From Mesaphorura yosii (taxonomy: Eukaryota; Arthropoda; Collembola; Poduromorpha; Tullbergiidae): 64,000 bases of DNA. Of this stretch, positions 1 to 13,596 are shown piece after piece. Below the pieces are notes generated by a model. The model did no database searches and was not told where the DNA came from. It worked only from the letters and a program-made list of their open reading frames with translations. Position numbers and translations under genes: made by a program. The DNA is taken from contig WIXG01000012.1 of NCBI GenBank assembly GCA_009869945.1, positions 1 through 64,000 of the forward strand, read 5' to 3'. Position 1 is the stretch's first letter, and every line of letters begins with the position of its first letter.

Positions 1-3000
1 AATCAATTTCGCACAGGCATTTTCGTTTCACTTCGTCGTTTCAATTTCACTATGCAGTTCGCATTTCGCAACGATTTCGCGAAGACCATTTCGCTTCGAG
101 TGAATACCAGGCTTAAACGCTGAATCCTGAACGCAGCTCATCGATTACGTGCGAAAATACGTGCAAATACACGAATTACAAGAAACTCAACCAACCAGCA
201 CGACTGCACGACGGGTCAAAGATCTTGAAAGTGTTAATTGTGCAATTATTGCCATTACTTTGTATTTGTCTGCCCTGAGCGTAAGTCTGCCTCGCACTTA
301 ACATTTGACAAAGGTGGACTGGAATTACAGAACAGCATGCCATTCAGTCTTCACGGAGCACGAATATTAAAATTGACAATTTGTAATACACGTTCATCGT
401 TCAAGAGCAAGAGCGTTTTTGGAGTGAGACGTCTGCACAACAAAAGAAGGGAAGAAACGCTTCTCATCACTTTTGACTTTTACTAATTCTTCTCCTAATA
501 ACGTTCAACTCTTTACAATAATAATCATAATGATAATATTTTAATACGCAAGTTGCATGCAACCACGCATCACAGAAAAGCAGGCAAAGGCATGCATGAG
601 AAATTTTATTTAAAAAGTCTGTCAAAATGTATTCTTTGCTTTGCTTTGCGTGTGCGTGGTTCTCATCTTTCACAGTCGCTTACAATTACAATGTCTTCAG
701 TTGTGCTTAACCTGCGTTGCCTCTTCGCATGCTGCGTCGTCTACTGGACTGTTTGAGCTCGGTTCGTGACTTTACATTACGAGCACACAAAAGTGCGTCT
801 ACACAATAATCGTAGCAAAGTATTAAAATCTTAAAGAAATGGAGAATGAAATTGGGGGAGCCGAGTTCGAGAAGAGGACGAAAAAAGGAGAAAAAGAAAA
901 AGTGAAATAAGTTAAACACGGCTTGTTATTACAGGATCTTCAGATTAGCCAACCATTTTCCTCTCTCCAGCAGCTAACCTTCATGAATTCAAACATAGCA
1001 AAGTACGTTGCGTTGCATTCCTTTTCTTTCCAGTAACGCGACGACGAAAATTAAAAGTCAGCATGCCGAGTACGCCAAGCCAAGCGACAGCGACAGAATG
1101 TTTGGGCACAGTTTACAATAACAAAATCATAATTCACCGATTCACCCTCGCCTTGTTTCTCATCATCGAAACAAATGGTATGACGTTTTCATGTTCATGT
1201 TACTCAGTGACCCATTTCATTGCAGTCAATTGAGCGACAAATTCATGCGTGGCAAGCGTGGCTCCGGCACTGCGCTAAGTTGCGATTACGACTGCGACGA
1301 ATTTCGCATCTCTCGTCTCAAGGAAACTCATAACTCTGAATTCTGAGTCATGAGACGACAAAATTCTTGAGCTTTGCTAAATGCTAAATATGGCTTATGG
1401 CTCTGCTTTCAGAGTCTCATTAATGGCGAATGGCAAGGCGCAGTGAACAGCAGAACTAATTCCAAGACTTTTGAACCCTCACGCTCCGATTTCGAAATCG
1501 ATCAATTCCATCAACACCAACACAAAGAAATCCATCGTCTTGGGTGGAATTTGTGTCGTTGTATTTGTGCTCTGCTTGAAATGCCTGAACAACTGCGGAC
1601 GCGGACGAGCTTAGCGTAGCAGCTTCCCTTGGGTGACATGCGCACCCACGCACGCAACGCACATTATGCCGCAATATTTCACACAAAAGAACTCGACTCG
1701 ACTTAAAAACTTGTGTGCAGCTGCACACATTCAATCATCACTTCAGCCATCGTTTCCGGTCGTCTCAACCAAAACAACAAGACGCAATGCGCTGTATAGC
1801 CTCTAAACGTCTAAACGGTGCCCATTCTTGGTAAAAACATGAAACATAAACCCCAAAATTACGTCTTGAAATAATTTGTTGTCCAAAAATGCGATGCAAA
1901 AGCACGGAGCATGGTGCTTTGAGACTTTTGGGATGTTTACCTGCACTGTGACCCCACACATCATAAAAAGAATGTAATTACATTCCAAATGGAATGGAGC
2001 CATGTTGCGTTGCGATGCGAGTCTAGGCCAGGCCATTTCATTCATTGCGTAGCTAGCAAAAGGCTCAGGCTCGGTCCGTTCTGGTTTCTCTCTGAGTCGA
2101 ACAAAACTGTCCACTGCTGCGATCTGCCCAGGTCTCATCTTGCATACCATAGTAAAATACGAAATAACGAAATGCGTCCGAGTACAATGATAAACAGAGA
2201 AAATGAACCGAACGATTCATACTTGTCAACAAGGCATTTTATGACATGGAGTGGCATGGACGGAGGACGAGGACGATACACGCAGAGCAAAAAACCCGTG
2301 ACGCGAACAACCAGCAACCCTCAAGTTATCATTCGACTAAATGCTGTACCAATTATCTAAACACATTACACTGCATTACTGCATTACAAGAGCGAAGAAC
2401 GACGGACAAAAATGAGACTAAGACTAGACCGGACCAAATTGTGCTTGTCCCTCTTTATTGCCTCTGCGCCCCAGCCTATTTCTCATGCTCGCTTGAAATT
2501 TTAAGTAAATAATCAGACTGAACCGATTGCAGATGCAGACACAGCCATAGCCAGGCAACAATTCTGTCATTAACTGGCTTAAGTGTCGAATCAGCCTGTC
2601 CACCCACACAAGGAACAACTGTTCCCTGGTGATGCCATGCCAAATTTAAGTCTAATTAAGGAATGCAATGACTAAATCCTACTTATTTCAGAATAAACAG
2701 CACGTCCAAATTCCATATGAAGAACTCAGCACTGTGGCGGAGTTGAGCTCATTTCCGCACGAATTCGGTTGGACCGTCCCGCTCAAACTGGAATCCTATC
2801 AATCAAGCCTGGAGTGTCGGGAGCCGTACGGGCAATGTGTAATGTGGTTTTCGTTAGTCAATGCCTGCCTGCGAACTGCCAACACAAGGGAGATAAATAA
2901 AAAAGTGAAGTACTCCAGCGTGCAGCCACAGTAAATTCAGTAAAGCTTGAGCGAAGTGAGTGCGAGATGCAGTCTGCACTTCGTCCGTGGCAGCGCAGTG

Positions 3001-6000
3001 GATAGTGGATTATTATATAGATTTGAAATTGGATTGGATTGAGTGCAGCGCGCAGCGAGGGGAAGGGTGCAAACGAGGGTAATTGGGCCAAAAGAAAGCT
3101 AACGAACCGACACCAAATCAATTACCTAAAAACCCGAAATGAACCTTTTCCGTGCCTGCCTGCATGCATGCCTTTCTCCTTGCGATTCGTTCGCCGTGTA
3201 CTTGTACGTGCGTACTTTGTCCACAATGCACACTTGGCATCGACACGGAACCAACGGTGTTACCAAATAATTTTCTATTTTCGTGCATGTGCTCATGCTG
3301 AATTCAATCCAAAAGCCACAGCCACATGCATTGTACACAAATGAGAGAGTTTCCGCTCCCGTGTAGTAATCAGCATTGGTGCGAATTGCTTCTGACTTCC
3401 ATTCATTGATTCGCTTGCGGGACAACATGCCAAATGCCAATTTTCAATCATTTCTTCGGTCATGCCCATTGGTCATTGCAAACAGACATTTCTCAACCGA
3501 ACGCAAACATATTTAAATTGCATGGCTTCGCCCGCCCGCCCGCAATCGCATTTTCATCAGTCTATGAGACTTTCGCGTTCTGCAGACAAAGTCGACTTCG
3601 AATTGGAAATGGATGCCGATATCTGATTACTAGGCGCGATAAAAGGTGAACTGAATTCTTGGGAGTTGCGATTGCGACTTGTGAGACTCGGCTCGGCGCA
3701 GGTAAACGTAAATATAAATATCGCTCTCGCTGACATGCAATGATGCAATATCATGCCACCAGCGTAGTCAGGCCACAATTATAAATTCAGCTTATTTATT
3801 CGCATTTCATTCGCACTCCACCGGCCGCGTACTAAATTTTTAATTGTGGATTGAGTATCTCGGCGTTGGGCCGGCCGGTGATGATGGAGGAAGTGATAAG
3901 CGAATAATAAATGTGTGTTTGAGGTCCTCAACCAGTTATTAAAACTGGTGCCGTATCATTTTGTGGCGTCTTTTTTCCCTTCTGCTGGACATTTTTATGC
4001 CGGTACCGGGCATATAATTAAAGTAAATACCGGCATAATAAGCCGGCTTGCATAATAAACCCACACGTTACGGCCGATACGCGATATTTCCGTGTTAGTG
4101 ATTTTGCCATTGCCAATCGCAGTCGACGATCATGAATATGTTATAGGCGTTGTACGCAAGAATGTTCTGGAACTGGAATCGATCCGTGAGGATTGTGAAA
4201 GAGTTAAGTTCATAATTACTAGAGAACTTGTTTTCGTGCTTAGAAAGGGAAATTGTGAATATACCAGCTCGCGGCTGTTTGCGAAGAAGTACGTCTAAAT
4301 TAGTTAATGGCAAGTTTCCGTTGCGTTGCCGGAATGCTGAATAATTGAAGTGCAAAGAATCATAGAAAGTTCATTCGAATTAGTGTAATTGAGCAAGAGC
4401 TGGCCGGAGGTTTATCCTATCCGTATTGCAATCGAAAACTTGGACGAAATGAATAAAAAATATCATAATTGAGGGGCCAAGAAAGTTCTCGGGCTTTTAG
4501 CTACAGCCTGGTCTTCGGTCGTTCATGTTTGGACGCACTAAAATTTATAAGCTAAAGCTACAGATCAGTGAAAACATTTCCAATTACTTTAGTTTTTAAG
4601 GGTATTAGTTTCATGGAGAGCAAAGTACGTAATACACTTAACAACCTCCCGTGCTCGCCCGTACGCGTACGTGAAAGGCTGCTTTCTTTCTACGATGCGC
4701 TGCGTAGAGATTCCATTAGATTAAGAGCTGGGCAGGCAACTTTTCCATGCTGCCTGCCTACCGAATTGCAGCAGGGTCGGCAAAACACAGCCCGTTTTCG
4801 GGCAAACCAAGCAGAGGCGTAAGCAAAACGAATTACACGACGTGGAGGAAAGAGTCAATCTTGTGAATTGCCCTTCGTAATTTAGAAGCAATCACAATAT
4901 TTATGGGCGTAGATCAAATTCATTGAAGCCATCAGCCTAATAACACCACCGCCCCATCATCCACATAAGACGTAATCTTTGCTCCGCAATTTCATCTCAT
5001 CTCGTTAAGGCGTGCAGTGGAGCATTGAACACCGACTTTGGAGACTTTAAGCTATACGATAAAGCTGCATTTCGGCTCGAAGCTGATTGGCTGAACTTGC
5101 TGCTACTAAATTCGTCGATTTGAGAATTCTTTGGCACAAATGCGGTCTGAATTCTTGCTGAACCGTGCCATAATGAATTAGTGAAAATTCTTGGGGTTCT
5201 TTCACAGGTGACTTATTTTTCGAATGTAATTAAACGAGACTGACTGGAAAATGAAGGAAGACACTGACATAAAGACAGCGGCGGCAGAGACAGAGAAATC
5301 AAAAGCAAACGGAGACCAGCAGGCCTCTGCCTGAATGTTGTTTGTTATCTATCGGCATTTTTCTCTTGCGCGCGGCATTAACTTTGACAAAATATTTCAG
5401 AGGCAGCAGACAAGAAAGGAACAAGCATCTTCCAGTAGTTGCGGCGAAGGCACAGAAGCACAAATTTCTTTACTGAATTTTTCAACTTGAGCAACTTTCA
5501 ATAATCTCTCAACATGCATGCCTGAATTTGTTCATTTGAGCATTCCGGCACCGAAAATCTAATCAAACCGAAATCATTTTTGAGTCTCGCATCAAATCTC
5601 AATATGAATACGAGATGCACTAGTAGAAAATGTGAAATTTTAATTCCAACACACAGTCACATCCGATTTCATGATGAAAGAAGATATGTTGGCATTAAGT
5701 GATGACGACGGAGTGGTCAGCCTGGAAATCAGTGAAAATTCTTCAGGTGATTACGAACCTGTGCTACACTGTCAGTCATGGTCACTTCAAAATCACAGCG
5801 CAGCGTGATTTCTATTTGTAAAACGTTAACATTGCATGCCAACTCCAAATGACAGGTTTTCTGACGATGAAGCGAGCAGAAGAAAAATGTTTCGACTCAG
5901 GTAATTTGTACAATAGAAATTGTGGCGTTGATGTTCCAGTGCCAGGGTAGCGCCGAGCCAGTGTGTCTCGCTTTTGTTGTGTTGGGTTGAAATTCGGGAC

Positions 6001-7123
6001 AAAGGAAGATTCCGTGAAGCTGTGCACTGGCAGTAGTAGTGTTTATGTGGCCCATTTTAAAACTTGACAAAACAAATACGGACACGCAACCGAAATGAGA
6101 TGAAATACGACAGATGCACCTTCTTGGATGATTTTTCTGTTGCACTGCACTACAATTACAATTATTTCATTACCATTCAGTACACATGGCGTAAGAATGA
6201 CTTTTGACTTTGCTTGCTTATACTTTTGCTCTGGCTTCTGCTTTTGGCTTGAAAATAAGTTGCCTAGCTTTTGCCTTCTGTTATAATAACTCTTGTCATG
6301 CAATAGCAAAGGATGCCTGCACAATACAGAAGCTGATCCATTGTGAACCTGATCTCTTATGTGTACAATTTGTAAAGCGTATAATTTTAGAAGCAATGCC
6401 ATCGCCAACTCTTAAAGAAATTCAGCTTTAGTGCTCAGCATCAGTGATTTTGCTTTTCAGGTGCACAATTCTCCTCAGTCCAAGTTCAAGGCGGCTTTGG
6501 CCTGACTATAGCTCTGGGAGCCGCCGAAGAGCCATAACACAGCCATCAACGTCACATCTTGTCGGTTGGAATCGAACACATGTGTGAATTTGATGAGATT
6601 TTAATTTTTTATGCGTGAATAAGATGTTGATTTAAAAGTTTCCTCAATTCTTCCCCAATTCGAGCAAGCCAAGCCAGGATGCCCACTCAACTCAACGCTT
6701 ACTGCGCACGGAATGAACACGTACGTTCAATGCTCAATGAAATTTAAATAAGAAATAAGTTCATCGGATTGCTTCATGCGTGGCCCGCGCCCGTGGCCGG
6801 CCGATGGTCGTGGCAGAGAAGATTGACTCAATTCAATCAGGCTTTGGCTTTCTTTTTGCTCACGTCCCGAGCTCTGAATAGTTTATGATTCAAGTCACTC
6901 ATTTGTATTTACTTATTTATCCAGCTTAAATTAAAAAAAAACTTTGTTTCACTCTCTTTCAATCTCATTTTCAAAGCGATTAGAGACGAGTAGAGCCTAA
7001 GCTTTAGGCCTACAGCACCGTGAACACACGGCACAGGCACGCATAAACTTTTCAATTAACTTTAAATTTAAAACAGGCAATAAACTCAAAGTACACAAGA
7101 CAAGTACGAGAGCTTCAGCTTAC
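1..7123. other. Non-coding stretch, no gene recognised
   Basis: I see no convincing exon in this stretch on either strand. Open frames are all short (under about 125 codons), have no recognisable motifs and overlap each other on opposite strands, as expected by chance. The sequence is A/T-leaning with frequent TAATTA-type words, patches such as GGCCGGCC near 3,870 and 6,797, and one exact GTACGCGTAC palindrome at 4,661-4,670. GCCTGCCTGC occurs at 2,863 and 3,154. It could be intergenic sequence or part of a long intron of a gene lying outside the window. Confidence 0.6.
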
Positions 7124-7335
7124 CTTGTTTATAGAGTAGTCGACGAGTGCAGGTGTTGGTTTTGCTGATTCCAAGCACTACACAATTCAAATCGTTCCAG
7201 CACGCTAATCTTAATAACTTGCGCTTGTATTCCTTCTTGGAAGCAGTTTAGTTTCTGACTAATTCGTCCAACATATTTCACACAGTTTTAGGGTCCGAGA
7301 AGTCCAGTTCAGCATGCAGTGCAGCGCTCAGCTAC
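7124..7335 (-). other. Possible non-coding (5' UTR or lncRNA) exon
   Basis: Read on the minus strand, this 212-base segment is preceded by a pyrimidine-rich acceptor (tttgctttcag) and followed by a strong donor (AAG|GTAAGC). All three forward frames hit a stop within the first few codons, so it cannot be an internal coding exon. If real, it is an untranslated leader exon, or an exon of a long non-coding RNA, whose partners lie elsewhere. Paired splice-like sites occur by chance in 36 kb, so this is a weak call based only on splice consensus. Confidence 0.22.
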
Positions 7336-9616
7336 CTGAAAGCAAACACAAACAATACAATTATAAGAAAGGACCTTTTTAAATTTGGTCAGTCCATTGT
7401 ATGGCGATTTCTGTTTCAAACGCGCATAATACACAAAAACACACAGCATGGCATTTGGGTATTTTCAAGTTCCATAAAGTCTGGTCCTGTTTCTTGCTGC
7501 ATGAAGCAAGTCAAATTAAGGGTGCTGGTGCTGGACCCGAGTCGAGCACAGAAGCCAGTTTGGAGCCAGCCAAGAGCCAAATACCTTCGCTTATGCTATT
7601 TACTACTGCTTCTTGTTCCAAGGAATTACAAATACCTGAATCCATCACAGCACAGCAACAGGCTGCCTGCCAGTCTCTTCTCCAGTATGCAATGACAATT
7701 TATGTGCGTAGTAAAGCGTTGTAATTTTATCTCGGAACAAAATATGTTCAAGATAGTTTATTATTCTGTCCTCTTCGAATGTGTATGCTCTCTTATAAAA
7801 GGGCAAGGGACAAAAGGGTACTTCTTCTTCTCGTGCATACACGCACTTATGTTGTAGAAAAAGGTATTTATTGTTGCAGGAATTCGAATAACGATGACGA
7901 AGGACAATGACAATTTGTGTACTGTACCGTTTCATGAGGCACGGCACAGATTCCCTTTCTTGTCTCCTGGGGGCATTTGGCATGGCATGGCATTTCTCTG
8001 TACTGGAATACTTTGAATTTCCAAAGCCAGGCGCAATCAAAAGTAAACGACAAAGCTGCAATGCAAAGGGCCCGGCAATTTATTGTCTTTCGTTTGTACA
8101 GCGCATGCAGCAAAGCAATACGAGTACGAATTCCTTTGACTCCAGAGCGTCTAACCACTTGCCCTTGTAGCTTCAGTTCAAGGCAATACCTCTAATTACC
8201 GCTTGTCAGCCAGCTCCAACCGCAACGTATTCAGGTCAATTGAGATTAATTCCAATTAACTCCATTACCAAGTAACCGTCGCTCCACCGCGATCAAGTCG
8301 GATGATGTAATCGACAGTCACTCCGAAGCACAGCACAGTTGTGTTGGCTCTAATGGCTCAACCGCTGGCTGAACATGCATGTCAATCTGCTGTCTAAACT
8401 AAACTCGAACCCGAACTTCCTCGATTCGACTCGGCAAGACCAAGTTAAGTGTTAAAGTAATTGCGAAATTGTTACGTACATACGGCCATTCGAGTCCAGC
8501 AGTGGTTAATTATCGCTATCGCCATTTGCATCTCTTCTTCGTAATCACGAAACAAGTCGATTAAGCGCGGAGTACAAAAAAGTCAATGCTTATTGCTATG
8601 TGCAGTCCGTATCCTGTAAGTACGTGCAACTCGTACATCTGGAATGCAAAGCCCTTGCATTGCCTTGCCTGGCAAAGTGCTGGGTATCGAATCCGGTATT
8701 ATTCGTGTAAAAACAATAATAAAACAGGGTAATTTTCTGGCCAATTTAAATTTTCATAAGCGATAAAACGTTGACGATTAACGTTAAGTGAAAAGGTCCA
8801 GAACGAGTACGACCAGTATGAGCGTAATTGGGAACCTGTCGTGTTTGGTGCTGGATTTTAGTGACATGCATCGGTTTAATAATGATTATCATCGTATGGT
8901 AATCATACAAGAATGAAATGGAATCCTTTCCCCTTCCCAGCTGCACTGCAATGAAATGTGGGCATGGCAGGATCCAGCTTCGTTTCTTAATGATTTAATG
9001 ATATTATAAGCACCTTCATATTCATTTCCATCGTCGTCCCCTCATTCACTCGACACTCGATTGCGAATACAAGGCGAAGGCTGTCACTATCATTACACAG
9101 TTTGTATTCATTACTTAGCAGAAGCACGGAGAAGTGGGCATTGGAACAAAGAGGCCTGTGCTGTCTTATAATTAAATTTCACATTTCGGAGTTCAACAAA
9201 GACTGAGTTCAAGTCCAATCCCGGCCATGACAGAAATTAGCCCAATTCTTTCCACTTACATAAAACCCCGTTTGTATTTGAGTTTGAGACCGGACTCGAT
9301 TTAAAAGTTTGCTAATTAACAGCTAGTTTAAAGCTTTCCACGCTTGCATGAACATTGAAGCTTATCATTATTTTTCGGACGGTTGCTGTGTTCACGCCAT
9401 TGTTGTTGTTATTTCACCCAAGTTTAATTTTTGCGCTGCATTTTTCCTTTTTTTTCTGTTCCTGGTTTTGGTTTGAGCGTTTGAACGAATACAACAATGC
9501 CTGTGCATTGGCATTTAGTGGCTCAGTTGCGCATTGTTGTTCCTTATCGCATCAATATGCAATTAATTTCGAAACACATACAGAGCAGGGCAGAGTAGAA
9601 CATTGCAGAGCCCTAA

Positions 9617-9634
9617 CTCGTACTCGTACTCGTA
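9617..9634. repeat. Short tandem repeat, three 6-bp units
   Basis: Three tandem copies of the hexamer ACTCGT are read directly here. No coding context. Confidence 0.7.
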
Positions 9635-12600
9635 ATAATGATCGCGTACACGAGAAATACAAACACATGTCAAATAGAGCCTTACACACGAATTACGAAT
9701 GTGCAATTGTGCTTTAGTTTTTTGGTTCCCAAATAAATAATGAGCAAGAGTGAGTTGTTTTTACGTGCAAAGCGGATATACGCGTACGCGTACTTGATAA
9801 TAATAACAATGGAAGCTGAAACAACTTATGAGCAGAGGTAATTAGCGTACAGAAATGTTATACATTTGGTTGGTTACTTGATTTATTACGTGCATTTGGA
9901 TTAACAATGCTACTACTAGTGACTTTTGTTCTGTGCTGGCTGATAATTTCCTGCCACTGCTTTTGCTCTGCCACTGCAGTCTGCTTACGAAATGAAGGAT
10001 GTTGCGCATGCATGAAGAATTCATAATAATAATCCCGCATTTAATTGAAATGAACTAATTGCTCTCTCAAATAATTGAGCTGCGTTGCGAACGCTGTAGC
10101 CACGCAATCTGATCCTAGAAGTGTTTCTGAACTTTGTTCGCTGTGATGCGCTTGTTTTTCACAGCTCAAAGTTAGAGTTTCTGTCCGCCTGAGACTTGAG
10201 ACGCTTAATCCCAACACAATCGACGTTAATTGCTTTCCTTGCAATGCTAGGCGCAGGAGATCCGGATCTCAGTCAGTCCGAGGATTTAAAGATCAAATAA
10301 ATTAAAGGTCTTTGAGCAATGAGCAATGAATAGAGCGCTTAATCATGCCAGACGATATTGATTTAGATAAACAGGTCGATAATGAGAATGAGAATAAGGA
10401 AAATCCCGGTCGCTCGCTGATTTGAGAAAACTAATTAGGATCGCTGGTACTGCAATTGAAAGACGATAGGCGAGTCAATGATCATTCAGAATTAATGAAT
10501 ACAATGCTGGCAAAGCAATGCAATGTAATGAACTCGCATTAAAAGGAGGAGGATTCAACATAGGACGTTACGATGATGATGATTTTAAGCTCATTCGGTC
10601 GTAATTGATGTTACATATATTTTCTGCACCGTTCTGCGTAGAAAAAGGCGTGCACCTTCCATCGTTTTCGTTACGTGAAGGACGATAATTAGTTCTCCTA
10701 ATTGAGCACTTGTGAACTGCTACATACTATTTAAAACAATGATGGTCAAGCCAAGCATCGACTGCATAGAACAATTACTCAGCAGCAATGGCGATGCTCT
10801 TTTCTAATTTGCAATTTTCTCACGCTATTTTTCGCTGTAAATTTCCTTACGCCAGCTTAAGCCAACAACGGCATCGACAGCGTCGGTTGACCATAATTGC
10901 TTCGCATTCAGTCTATTGTGGAAAATCGTTCATCAGGAAAGAGTTTAAAAACTCTGCACCGCACCGCGACTGCACTGCGCAGACTGCGATGCGATACGGC
11001 AGAGGATTCGAAATTCAGACTCGTAAGTGTAATTGACAATTCAGAAAAAGTTGAGTTGAACCAAGCGGAAAGACCGCAAAACCATCAAAGCATAAAAACC
11101 ACAGTCCACAAATTGAGAATTGTAAAGACGACAGACGCGTTTTGCGTTCTTTGCAGTGTTTCTGTTTTACACAATAGCAATCGCACAATCGATTCATATC
11201 GCACAAAAGGTGTTTATTCCTCTGCTGTGCTGCTTAACATTCACGGAGTAGAAGATAATGAGTGAACGCAGTAGAGAAATGAGGATTTGGCATTATTATT
11301 CATAAGAGTACATGATTTTCATGTAAGAACGCGAAAGCAAACGCACGGAACGGAAAAGGGGATGTCCGCTTGACTGATCTTCTAAATTGTGAATAACTAA
11401 GTAATTTTCTAACCACTTTTTTACATTAAGCGTCCGACTGCGTACTGCTCCGACTCATGGCTAAGGCAATGCCATGCCTAGACCGTGTTGTGATCGGCCG
11501 GGATGTAATTCTTCACATTCAGACATCAAAATAATAAAGACTTGAGCAAATCGCTTGAGCATCAGCACCGGCACAGAGTTACTGGTTTCGTGAAACAAGT
11601 TAACACGTGGACTAATTGCATTGCACTCGCAGCTTGGCTGGCTGAGTGTTAACTGCTTGATTGCTGTATAATTTTACACGAAAGGAACAAACAGCTACTA
11701 AATACAAAATTCTCTCACGTCAGCAACTGCGGAGCTTTTTATTATGACAAGCTCCCGTTTCCTGCAATTTTACCACTTTAATCTTGCAAAAGATTAAAGT
11801 TCAACCTGATGAATCAATTAAGAAAAGACGAGTCAAGACGAGAGCTTCAGGACTGAACCTGGCCAATGACATCTGCGAACACACAACATGCTGTTTCTGA
11901 TCGAGTAGGTCGAGACAACAAAGACGGGATTCATTTCTGTGCTCCGGTGCGGTGGCTTGCAAATTAATACCATTCACATGCTTCAGCAGATTCACTGCCA
12001 CTCGAGCGACAAGCGACGAGCAGTGAAATGCCAAATGCATTTCGGGTCTATGGTACATTTGAATAGGCAGAGAAATGCCGAATACGAATGCGGCATGCAC
12101 GCGAATAGTCGCTGTGTTTGTTCTTGGGAGCGAGTCCGTGTTATTACTGGATTCATTTACCCTCCACAGTTAATTGGGAAGACGGAGACGTGAAACACTT
12201 CATTTAGCGAGCTGCGGGATTTCCTCAAATCTGCTGCTTCCTACGCAGCACAGTACAATGAAATCTTTTGTTGATAAATCGTCATCGTCGTCTCTTCCTC
12301 AACTCTTTCGGAGACAGTGCCCAACCAGCATGCTTGTGTCCATTCTCAAGTGTGCCTACTCTTCGGAATGGCAGTTCAGCCAGCACTTCCTCCAAAAGGT
12401 GCTGCCGCTGCCAATACCGTTCAAACTTTAATCAATTCGGAATTTCTTTGTGGACACACATGTTCCGTCCTCGTCCTTCGCCAAAGAAAATTTAAACTTA
12501 CGCAATCTCTTTTGTATATCTAATAAATCATTCACACATGAGTTTGTCCAATAAGAACCCTACTCAAATGGTTTAAGGAATACTCTCGTCAGCGTCGTGT

Positions 12601-13584
12601 GTCAGGCTATAACAAAGTAATAACGTACTGAAGCTTTTCCTGCTGGCTGGCTGGGTGCTGCTGTTCGCTGTTCGCGTCCGGAGCTTTGATTCTTTTCGAA
12701 CCAAATCTACTAGAACTATCGCGTAATTCTCTGGTTCATGAGATCAACACTGTAATACGGGTAATACCTTTTGTAATCCGTGCAGGCAGTAGTTAACGGG
12801 AGCCGGCAAGCGGGCGGCGGACGGAAAACATCTGCACACATATGTTTTATTCTCTCACTTCTTTCGTTCCTCATCTCCACGAAAATGAATTCCTTGCCCT
12901 ACACTTACACGTTTTACACGAACAAGCACGCTAATACTAATAATATCACAAATCAAGCAAGCCGGTACGCGTACGCAGAGTCTTGAGGGAGCATAAAAAT
13001 GAATTGGGCTTATGCTTTCAGCTTTCATTTCGTGCGTACTAATATCACGTCTCAAAGTACGATCAAATCATCATTTCCTCGTCCAAGTCCAATAATCGAC
13101 AGATGCTTTCTTCTGCCGGGCGCTCGAGCTCGTTCGCATTCCGTTAAACGAATTTGGGCACGATCATTTAAAAATCGTAAAGTCTAAACTCAGAGCGTGC
13201 AGCGCAGAGAAATGAATGAAAGTTATGGCCGCAATAAGAGTCAGAGCCGAAGTCGAGTGCGTAGTGCAACTAATAAGTTACAAATAACAATCATGCCGGT
13301 TCCTGGCGCTGGCCTCATGCCGCCGTGTTCCGGTCGGTAATAGCAAGATGATTTCGTTTTATAGGCTCATTTGTACTGGACGTGTACGCGTACTCGCAAG
13401 TCGCTGGCTTTCTCTTTCGCCTTTGTCTTTGCCTTTGCCTTGAAACGGTGAGCACGCAGGCCAAGAAAAAATTATTATTGCGTATTGGCATTAGTTGAGA
13501 TTACAACGTGTTATGAAAGCTGACAAGAAAAGAAACGCAAAAGCGACAGCCTGTTACACATTCTTCGCTTTTCTATAGCTTTCC

Positions 13585-13596
13585 CACACACACACA
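13585..13596. repeat. CA dinucleotide microsatellite
   Basis: A short uninterrupted CA run, a simple repeat with no coding context. Confidence 0.7.

Noticed and set aside
1989-2360. 123-codon open frame, plus strand
   Set aside because: A 115-codon frame overlaps it on the other strand; neither looks like a conserved protein.
9203-9230. Possible tRNA T-arm (GAGTTCAAGTCC)
   Set aside because: No matching acceptor stem, D-arm or anticodon arm found upstream.
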